From: Doris montereyensis
Taxonomy: Eukaryota; Mollusca; Gastropoda; Nudibranchia; Dorididae
NCBI GenBank assembly: GCA_037039925.1
Contig: JAXRKP010000203.1
Location: 228,501 to 292,500, forward strand
Reading direction: 5' to 3'
Length of the DNA stretch: 64,000 nt
Shown: positions 1-9,700 of the stretch, piece after piece
Layout: each line of letters begins with the position of its first letter
Position numbering within the stretch: the first letter of the stretch is position 1
Position numbers and translations under genes: made by a program
Notes under the pieces: generated by a model
Seen by the model: only the letters and a program-made list of their open reading frames with translations
Databases searched by the model: none
Told to the model about the DNA's origin: nothing

Positions 1-440
1 CTCTCTCTCTCTGTATTCTCTGTTTCTCTGTCTCTCTTCCCTCTCTCTCTTCCTTCCTCTTTGTTTCTTACTCTGTGGGCGTTTTCAGGACATAATGACA
101 GGAAGATCAACTTTTCAGATGTTGTTCATTTTGCTATTTCCTCTTAATTTACCCTGAGATTACTGCATGTAATGGATAGAGAGAAGTGAGAGACAAGGAA
201 CACTGACTCAATCTTAAATATACACAAAATCAGAGTCTAAGGCATAGAGAAGATTGATGATTAGTCATTGTCATGTTTTAGGGTGAAAATTTGTATATAG
301 AGATCTCATTATTTATGTTTGTCAGCCAGAAAAATGTTTTAATTAAAAAAAAAATCTATACGTCTGTCATTTTTATATCTGTGTACCTCTCTATTTATCT
401 ATTAATCTATTGAGCTGTCCATCTATTTATTTATCAATCT
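1..440. other. CT-rich sequence and one copy of the ~115-bp dispersed element
   Basis: The first 65 bases are a pyrimidine-rich CTCT run. Positions about 115-190 hold a diverged copy of the dispersed element described at 43915-44040: TTTCCTCTTAATTTACCCTG followed by AGATTACTGCATGTAATGG. I see no gene here. Confidence 0.55.
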
Positions 441-600
441 GTCTATCTATCTATCTATCTATCTTTCTATGTATGTATGTATGTATGTATGTATGTATGT
501 ATGTATGTATGTATGTATGTATGTATGTATGTATATATGTATGTATGTATGTAGATATGTATGTATCTGTCTGTTTGTCTATCTGTCTATCTACTTATCT
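436..600. repeat. TCTA / TATG tetranucleotide microsatellite
   Basis: A (TCTA)n run at about 436-465 passes into an uninterrupted (TATG)n run to about 560, then into degenerate TCTG/TCTA. The open frames across it, rich in Tyr, Met, Cys and Val, are repeat artefacts. Confidence 0.95.
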
Positions 601-624
601 TTATCTGTTCATTCCTATGGTTTC

Positions 625-754
625 AGGTACAAACAACGTGGAGTCAGGGATGATCTTCAAATGTGGAGTGGAAGGCGTGTCCAATTCATTGGCCAAATTC
701 CAAAACGCTTATGAATTGTCTAAGTTTTCATCCTGCAAACAAAAGTCAGATTAA
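625..754 (+). CDS. possible terminal coding exon of an unrecognised upstream gene
   Basis: After a plausible acceptor (CCTATGGTTTCAG, ending about 625), an open frame of about 42 codons runs to a TAA at 752-754. The peptide is not low-complexity (it contains GMIFKCGVEG and SNSLAKFQNAY) and has two cysteines, quite unlike the adjacent microsatellite. I do not recognise the family. It lies 2.8 kb upstream of the VWA-like exons on the same strand and ends in a stop, so it would be the 3' end of a separate gene. A chance open frame cannot be excluded. Confidence 0.3.
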
Positions 755-939
755 ACCAGTGAGAGAGAAGAAGGCTGATTCAAAAAAATCATGAAATAGA
801 GAGAGCTGCAATCTGGAGAACATGTTTTTGGGCTTTGTGACCTATCACCATTTCTCACATACGTATACACCATTACAGTCAAATGCGCAAAAACTAGATT
901 TGATCAAATACCAAAGTTGATTTATATAAAAGCTGCAGT

Positions 940-1382
940 GACATTTTCTATACCATATCAATTAAAACTAATACATTTCTCATATTTCTTTTCTTTATCA
1001 ATTAACACTAATACACTCATATTTCTTTTCTATACCATATCAATTGTGTCTATTTCTTTTCTATACCATATCAATTAACACTAATACACTCATATTTCTT
1101 TTCTATACCACATCAATTAAAACTGATACACTCATATTTTTCTATACCACATCAATTAAAAATACTCATATTTCTTTTCTATACTTCTTCAATTAAAATA
1201 CTCATATTTCTTTTCTGATACCACATCAATTAAAACTAATACACTCATATTTTTTCTATACCATATCAATTAACACTAATACACTCCCTATTTCTTTTCT
1301 ATACCATATCAATTAACACTAATACACTCATATTTCTTTTCTATACCATATCAATTAAAACTAATACACTCATATTTCTTTA
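940..1382. repeat. short tandem repeat, ~45-bp unit
   Basis: About eight imperfect units contain CTATACCATATCAATTAA then ACTAATACACTCATATTTC. Some units lack part of the sequence, so spacing is irregular. No coding capacity. Confidence 0.8.
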
Positions 1383-3562
1383 TGATGCGGAAATGGTATG
1401 AAGAAAGCTTTGTTGTAAGCGGAAGGAAAGTGAAACTCATCTTTAAGATTTCATTATATTCAATATATATCACTGCATTGATTAATCAACATAATAATAT
1501 TAACTCATTTACAAATTGTCTGTTAATTAGGCACAATGTCAAGAAGATGAATGTCAAGGGCAGTCTCTTGTAAGCGGACTGTGCAGGCCTACCTGGCAGC
1601 ATGTCGGCATAAAAATGGTACGCAAATTGCAAGTTCAAAGCCCTTGGTAAGACAAAATTTGTTTTCTACATTTATATCATAGCTCAGGACATGTCATGGA
1701 TATAATTAAACCAACAATTACTTGTACTTGACACTTCTGTCAGTCATCTTGTTTTTCTATGTACGAATTGAGTGAAAGGGAGTGATACAGGTTTAAACAA
1801 TTTATTAAAACCCTGTGCATTCTTGTAACTAAATGGAAAATAGTGATATGAAAATAAATGCAGAATTGTATAAATAAAAGAACTTTTTTCCAGTAGCAGT
1901 TATGTTAGATGGAACTGAAATCACATAGCTAAGATATGAACAATAAAACCCTTCCGAGACAGTCAACGTTCCTATGCTTTTAAAATATATAACTATATAT
2001 GAGGGGTGAGATCAAAAACCACTACATCCAAAAAAGCGAATTGAGTAAATAATTTTTGTCTTCCCAAAGTTCAAAATGAAGCCCAATGAATTTGATATTG
2101 CAGGTGTGCAATCGTTAATGCTTGTATATCATATGTGCATTAATTTAAAAAATCTGTGAAGTAATTATATGTGAAATTAACGTTTTAATTATTGACCCCA
2201 GAAAGTGCGAAACCAGACATGTCGACCAGTTTTGGTGCAAAACCAGACATATTCTAACATTGTCTAAAATTGAGGAATGAGAGACCTTCACCTGATTTTC
2301 TTTCTTTCGTTTTCTAGCCTTGTTTCTTATTTGTGTGTGTCCTCAGGCCATCAAAGGTGTTTAAAACCTCAATAGAGAAACTGTCATTCTCTATTTATAT
2401 GCGGTTGCCATTTTGAACAACAGCCTTCATGTAACTAAATACTCGTTCCTGATTGGCTCTCCTAGGATATGTTGAGTTTTGACCAGAAACGATATCGGAT
2501 TAATCACTTTGTGAAAGTAAATGCAATGTTTAGAGCTGAATTATAATAGAATACAGCCAATTTTGAACAAAATTGATTTTTTGTCAGAAGACTCTTCATT
2601 GAAATTATGAGATGGTGAAAAAACTCACAAAATATAAAGATGTGAAAAACAACAACTAGTTGTCCTTTAGTTTATAAATTATTCACATTTGACTTCACTC
2701 CACTGTGGTTTATTGCATTTCAGCCTTTCATATGTCAATCTAAAATTAAAGTACAACAGGAATCAAGACAAGATTAGAGGTCACTTGATAAAATAATTTG
2801 ATAAGTTTAAAACTTAAGTACAGCAGAAATTTCGAAGAATTTAGAGCTTATTTAATTGAATAATTTAATGAACTTTTTGTCTAGTTATGAGTGTTTCTAA
2901 ACATTTTAACATGGATTATTCTTTTCAATGTTTGCCTGAAATACTTTTGAGCACATTGCTACTGTTCTAATGACAACAAGTTTATGCCACCAACTAAATT
3001 TTATTGGAAATTGTCAAGCAAACAAAAAATCTTTCCTTATAATATTATGATATGAAGATAAACAAAAATGCAATAATATTTAAAGATGTTTAATCATGGT
3101 TGTAAATATATATATTTGAAAGTCTTTCTTGTTAAGATAATGATCTTTTTCAACTTTTCTTAATTTTTAAATAATGTTTATGAATTTTTCCAAATACTGT
3201 AGACAATCGTTGTTGCATTTTGAGGGGGTAATTAGCATTGTAAAGTTCGGTGACAGGAAAAAATTGTGCATTATGATGAACCATGCATTTTGGCGGCATT
3301 GCAATTTGGTGGAGACTACTGTACTTTGAATTTGAAGCTTTTTTTGCTTTTTTCTGCATCTTTATCACCCAATACACCATGAACATGTTTGAGGATGTTT
3401 TCAATCTTTTTTATTTCTGTTTTCTTTATTTGCTTTTTAGGGAGTGAGGGAGTTATGTACGGTTGTTATTTTTTGTGTTCGTTTATTTCTTGTTTCCATT
3501 TTTAAGGACAATTCAATTTCCTTCAATCATTTTCAATCATGTTTTTTTCTCCCTGTGTCTAG
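1383..3562. other. AT-rich stretch with no recognised feature
   Basis: I see no conserved exon, repeat array or RNA gene here. It presumably lies upstream of, or in an intron of, the VWA-like gene. The short open frames are not supported by any recognisable protein. Confidence 0.5.
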
Positions 3563-3773
3563 AAATCTGTCACGCTGAACGGGTGAAAATGATAAAAAGG
3601 TTGACGTGGTTTTGGTCCAGTCCTCCACCCATCAGTCGTCAACGACTGGACAGCCTTTAAGGACAGTCACAAAACTGTTTGAAAATTTCAAACAGCAAAA
3701 CACAAGAATTGGATTCATCACCTATGGTGGATCAGGAACTTTACCAACCAAAGATGCATCTTATGAAGAAAAG
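3563..3773 (+). CDS. VWA-like exon (with frameshift)
   Basis: The acceptor has a good pyrimidine tract (TTTTTTTCTCCCTGTGTCTAG, up to 3562); the donor is AAG|GTTTTT, a weak match. Reading KSVTLNG at the start and then ENDKKVDVVLVQ requires a one-base change near 3581-3584 (GGGTGA). Downstream of that the frame is open to the donor. Ends in phase 0. Confidence 0.5.
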
Positions 3774-6700
3774 GTTTTTATTGTCTTTCTTTCACTATAT
3801 TATTCTTTACTGAATAATTTTTTCTATGAATGTGAACATCTTACTTTGGGGGGGGGGGAGCTAAGAGGGCAATTTTTACCACGAATGGGACAAAACTCTT
3901 TTATTTTACTACTGGATAGAGCAGTTCATTCCCTTGACATTCATATTATAACGAAGGCTCAGTATCAATTCTCTCATTTTTGTACAATGTTTTAGAAATG
4001 GCCTAACCTTTAACACATCAGCTGTACCATAAAAGTCAGACATTTTGTCTTAAGTATATCAAGTTGGTACTCATTGTAATTACCACAAAGTACGCTATCT
4101 GAAAATTCTACTTTTGATGAATTATTGTCAATATTATTTAAGATCAGCTGAATATTACGGGATACATTCTGCACACCTGTTATAAGAAAAATGCCATCCC
4201 GGCATGAGTATAAAGGATCTGGAGCAGTTGAAATAGGGTTGACATTAAATATTTGATAGCTTCTCAATTGTATGATGTTTCAAAGTATTTTATTATTCTT
4301 TTATAAATTTACATGCGAAAAAACATTAAAATAACTGAAAGAATTGTTTAAAATATGATTTTCTCAAAATGTTACTTTTTGACATTGATATGCGATTTAC
4401 TTTTTTATTTATTGTCCGATTGCCCCCAAATTTGGTATATAACATCTATAAAATAAAATTTCACCCAGTAGCTTTTTTCAATATTTCTTCAAATATTTGC
4501 AAATCAAATTTTTTGTGTGATTGAATTTGCCAAAAATTGGAAAGGTTGCTATATACATTTTCAAAAAATTCATAAAATGAAAACCGTTTCATTTATCCAA
4601 AAAAGTTACTGGGTGTGGCTAGATATTGAACCGAATAACGTGTGTGCAAAGTTATAGGCAATTTTGTTTATAACTGAAAAAGCCTATTTGAAATGAAGTT
4701 GTTACTTTCGCAATAAAAATCCAAGGTAGTGGCGTTCCCATAGCAACCACATGATAAATTTTCTTTCTTTCTTTATCAGTTCCCAATATGATGAACACAT
4801 TTTAAAATATCTTTTGAAGCTAATCATGTACAATGGTAGTGGTTAAGATTGTCTAAATGAAATCAACAAAAAAAAACATGCTCAGGACCCGGAATTACAA
4901 CTAGCTGAAGAATTTGAGAGATCAAAGTAGACATAATGGCTATCACAGAAACAAAGATAACTGACATAAGAGGCGGAAGGAAAAGGTTGCCCGGTCTGTG
5001 CATTTGTATACACATGCTCAAGTGTAGGAATAGTGGAATAGATAAAAAGCTGGTCATTTTGACGTCTGTCTTCACAACAATGCACATCTCAATCTCAACC
5101 CAGATTTGCAATCCTTTTAAGGTGGGGGGGGGGGGGGGCTCCTGAAGTGATTTTTTCTTGTTTTTGAGTTTAGGTTTTGCTTTTAGTATGTACATAAGTG
5201 ACTGTCAAAATACAGTCATCCTCAAAATTTCTCAAAACATTTACAATATATAAAAAAAACCCTGACGTCATTCTATTAACATTGAAAAGAGGAACTTGTG
5301 TGCCAAATATAATACAAATTGTTTGGTAAATGGTGGAGGAGATAGAATTTTAGTGTGAAAAAACTACATTTCGAGAAAAATGCAAGTACAAAAAATCCAA
5401 AGAAAATAACACAAAACAAATGCTTCAGACAGATTTCCCTTGTTGGAGCAGCCCCTTTATTCTATCAACAGTCTCTGGCATTATTACTAAAGTAAAGAGG
5501 ATTATAAATCTAGGTTTAGATGTGCCCTGTTGTGAAAACAGACGTCAAAATGTCCAGCTTTTTGTTTTTTCCTCTATATCCTATGCTTGTGCACGTGTTT
5601 ACATACACACTGATGCGCAATGCTTCTTACATCACACAGCAATGGGCCGAAGCGACTAGCGGTGTCGGCAGAAGCCAGGTGACTTTGGTGTTGCCACATT
5701 TTGGCGATTAGCCGCCAATATACGGGTTTTTACTGCCATCTTCTCAGTCAGTGTTAGAGCACTTTTACGTACTCTCGCCTGCAAAATTTTTATAAAAAAA
5801 CAATTAGACGTCATATGGACATTTTTCTGCCATAAATTTGTAGATAAATTCTACCCGAATATGCAAAGAACAGAAAATCAACTTTTGGTCCCAAACTCGC
5901 CAGTCAAGGTGGCGTCCTCAGGTCCCCCCACCTCCCCCTTATTAACATTAGTACTATTGCCAGAGACTGTTGAAAGAGATATGATTTTGTTATTAGTGTT
6001 AATGTGTTGAGGGAGGTATGTGACGGAGCTACTCAGCCAATGACAGAAAGGACTACTGTTCTGTGTCATCAGGTGTCATTGAGATGCAGGTCAATGTGTT
6101 AGGCCTAGATGCTACAAAATCATGATTTCAATAATTAGGCATCTACAATCCAGAATCTCAATGGTTAGGCATCTAGCATCCATAATCTCAATGATTAGGC
6201 ATCTGCCATCTAGAATCTCAATGATTAGGCATCAATCATCCAGAATCTGAATCATTAGGCGTCAACCATCCATAATCTCAATGATTAGGCATCTAGCATC
6301 CATAATCTCAATGATTAGGCATCTAGCATCCATAATCTCAATGATTAGGCATCTAGCATCCATAATCTTAATCATTAGGCATCTACCATCCATAATCTCA
6401 ATGATTGGGCATCTAGCTTCCATAATCTCAATGATTAGACATCTACCATCCAGAATCTCAATGATTAGGCATCTTGCATCCATAATCTCAATGATTAGGC
6501 ATCTACCATCCATAATCTCAATCATTAGGCATCTAGCATCCAGAATCTCAATGATTAGGCATTTACCATCCAGAATCTCAATGATTAGGCATTTACCATC
6601 CATAATCTCAATCATTAGGCATCTACCATCCATAATCTCAATGATTAGGCATCTAGCATCCATAATCTCAATGATTAGGCATTTACCATCCAGAATCTCA

Positions 6701-9700
6701 ATGATTAGGCATTTACCATCCATAATCTCAATCATTAGGCATCTAGCATCCATAATCTCAATGATTAGGCATCTAGTATCCGGAATCTCAATGATTAGGC
6801 ATTTACCTTCCTGAATTTTAATGATTAGGCATGTACCATCCATAATCTCAATCATTAGGCATTTACCTTCCTGAATTTCAATGATTAGACATCTACCATC
6901 CATAATCTCAATGATTAGGAATTTACCATCCTGAATTTCAATGATTAGGCATGTACCATCCATAATCTCAATGATTAGGCATTTACCTTCCTGAATTTCA
7001 ATGATTAGGCATGTACCATCCATAATCTCAATCATTAGGCATTTACCTTCCTGAATTTCAATGAGTTGACATCTAACATCCAGAATCTCAATGATTAGGC
7101 ATCTACCATCCATAATCTCAATGATTAGGCATTTACCTTCCTGAATTTCAATGATTTGACATCTAACATCCAGAATCTCAATGATTAGGCATCTAGAACC
7201 CAGCATCTCAATGATTAGGCATCCACCATCCAGAATCTCAATGATTAGGCATGTACCACCCAAAGAACAGAAAATCAACCTTTTGGTCCCAAACTTGCCA
7301 ATCAAGGTGGCGTCCTTTCCCCCCTATTAACATTAGTACTATTGCCAGAGTCTGTTGAAAGAGATATCACTTTGTTATTAGCGTTAATGTGTTTAGGGAG
7401 GTATGTGACGGAGCTACTCAGCCAATGACAGAAAGGACTACTGTTCTGTGTCATCAAGTGTCATTGAGATGCAGGTCAATGTGTTAGGCCTAGATGCTAC
7501 AAAATTATGATTTCAATGATTAGGCATCTAGAACCCAGTCTCTCAATGATTAGGCATCTAGCATCTAGAATCTTAATGATTGGGCATCTAGAACCCAGTC
7601 TCTCAATGATTAGGCATCTAGTATCCAGAATCTCAATGATTAGGCATCTAGAACCCAGTCCCTCAATGATTAGGCATCTAGCATCTAGAATCTTAATGAT
7701 TGGGCATCTAGAACCAGTCTCTCAATGATTAGCTATCTACTATCCAGAATCTCAATGATTAGATATCTACCATCCAGAATCTCAATGATTAGATATCTAC
7801 CATTCATAATCTCAATGATTAGACATCTACCATCCAGAATCTCAATGATTAGGCATCTAGCATCCATAATCTCATTGATTAGGCATCTAGCATCCATAAT
7901 CTCAATGATTAGGCATCTAGCATCCAGAATCTCAATGATTTGGCATCTAGCATCCAGAATCTCAATGATTAGGCATCTAACATCCAGAATCTCAATGATT
8001 AGATATCTACCATCCAGAATCTCAATGATTAGATATCTACCATCCAGAATCTCAATGATTAGGCATCTACCGTCCAGAATCTCAATGATTTGGCATCTAC
8101 CATCCATAATTTCAATGATTAGGCATCTAGCATCCAGAATCTCAATGATTAGGCATCTACCATCCAGAATCTCAATAATTAGTCATCTGCCATCCAGAAT
8201 CTCAATAAGTAGGCATCTGCCATCCAGAATCTCAATCATTAGGCATCTAGCATCCATAATCTCAATCATTAGGCATCTACCATCCAGTCTCTCAATGATT
8301 AGGCATCTAGCATCCATAATCTCAATGATTAAGCATCTAGCATCCATAATCTCAATGGTTAGGCATCTAGCATTCATAATCTCAATGATTAGCATCTAGC
8401 ATAATCAATGATTAGCATCCATAATCTCAATGATTGGGCATCTAGCATCCATAATCTCAATGATTGGGCATCTAGCATTCATAATCTCAATTGATTAGGC
8501 ATCTAGCATCAATAATCTCAATGATTGGGCATCTAGCATCCATAATCTCAATGATTGGGCATCTAGCATCCATAATCTCATGATTGGGCATCTAGCATCC
8601 ATAATCTCAATGATTGGGCATCTAGCATCCATAATCTCAATGATTGGGCATCTAGCATCCATAATCTCAATGATTGGGCATCTAGCATCCATAATCTCAA
8701 TGATTGGGCATCTAGCATCCATAATCTCAATGATTGGGCATCTAGCATCCATAATCTCAATGATTAGGCATCTAGCATTCATAATCTCAATGATTGGGCA
8801 TCTAGCATCCATAATCTCAATGATTAGGCATCTAGCATCCATAATCTCAATCATTAGGCATCTACCATCCAGTCTCTCAATGATTAGGCATCTAGCATCC
8901 ATAATCTCAATGATTGGGCATGTAGCATCCATAATCTCAATGGTTAGGCATCTAGCATTCATAATCTCAATGATTAGGCATGTAGCATCCATAATCTCAA
9001 TGATTGGACATCTAGCATCCATAATCTCAATGATTGGGCATCTAGCATCCATAATCTCAATGATTAGGCATCTAGCATCCATAATCTCAATGATTGGGCA
9101 TCTAGCATCCATAATCTCAATGATTGGGCATCTAGCATCCATAATCTCAATGATTAGGCGTCTAGCATCCATAATCTCAATGATTGGGCATCTAGCATGC
9201 ATAGTCTCAATGGTTAGGTATTAGTGTTAATGTGTTGAGGGAGGTATGTGACGGAGCTACTTAGCCAATGACAGAAAGGACTACTGTTCTGGGTCATCAA
9301 GTGTCATTGAGATGCAGGTCAATGTGTTAGGCCTAGATGCTACAAAATTGTGATTTCAATGATTAGGCATCTAGAACCCAGTCTCTCAATGATTAGGCAT
9401 CTAGCATCTAGAATCTTAATGATTGGGCATCTAGAACCCAGTCTCTCAATGATTAGGCATCTAGTATCCAGAATCTCAATGATTAGGCATCTAGAACCCA
9501 GTCTCTCAATGATTAGGTATCTACCATCCAGAATCTCAATGATTAGATATCTACCATCCAGAATCTCAATGATTAGATATCTACCGTTCATAATCTCAAT
9601 GATTAGACATCTACCATCCAGAATCTCAATGATTAGGCATCTAGCATCCAGAATCTCAATGATTAGGCATCTAGCATCCAGAATCTCAATGATTAGGCAT

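Noticed and set aside
6262..7305. 347-codon open frame on the - strand
   Set aside because: It is a pure translation of the 30-bp minisatellite, in register with the repeat and continuing into the leader; no independent coding evidence.
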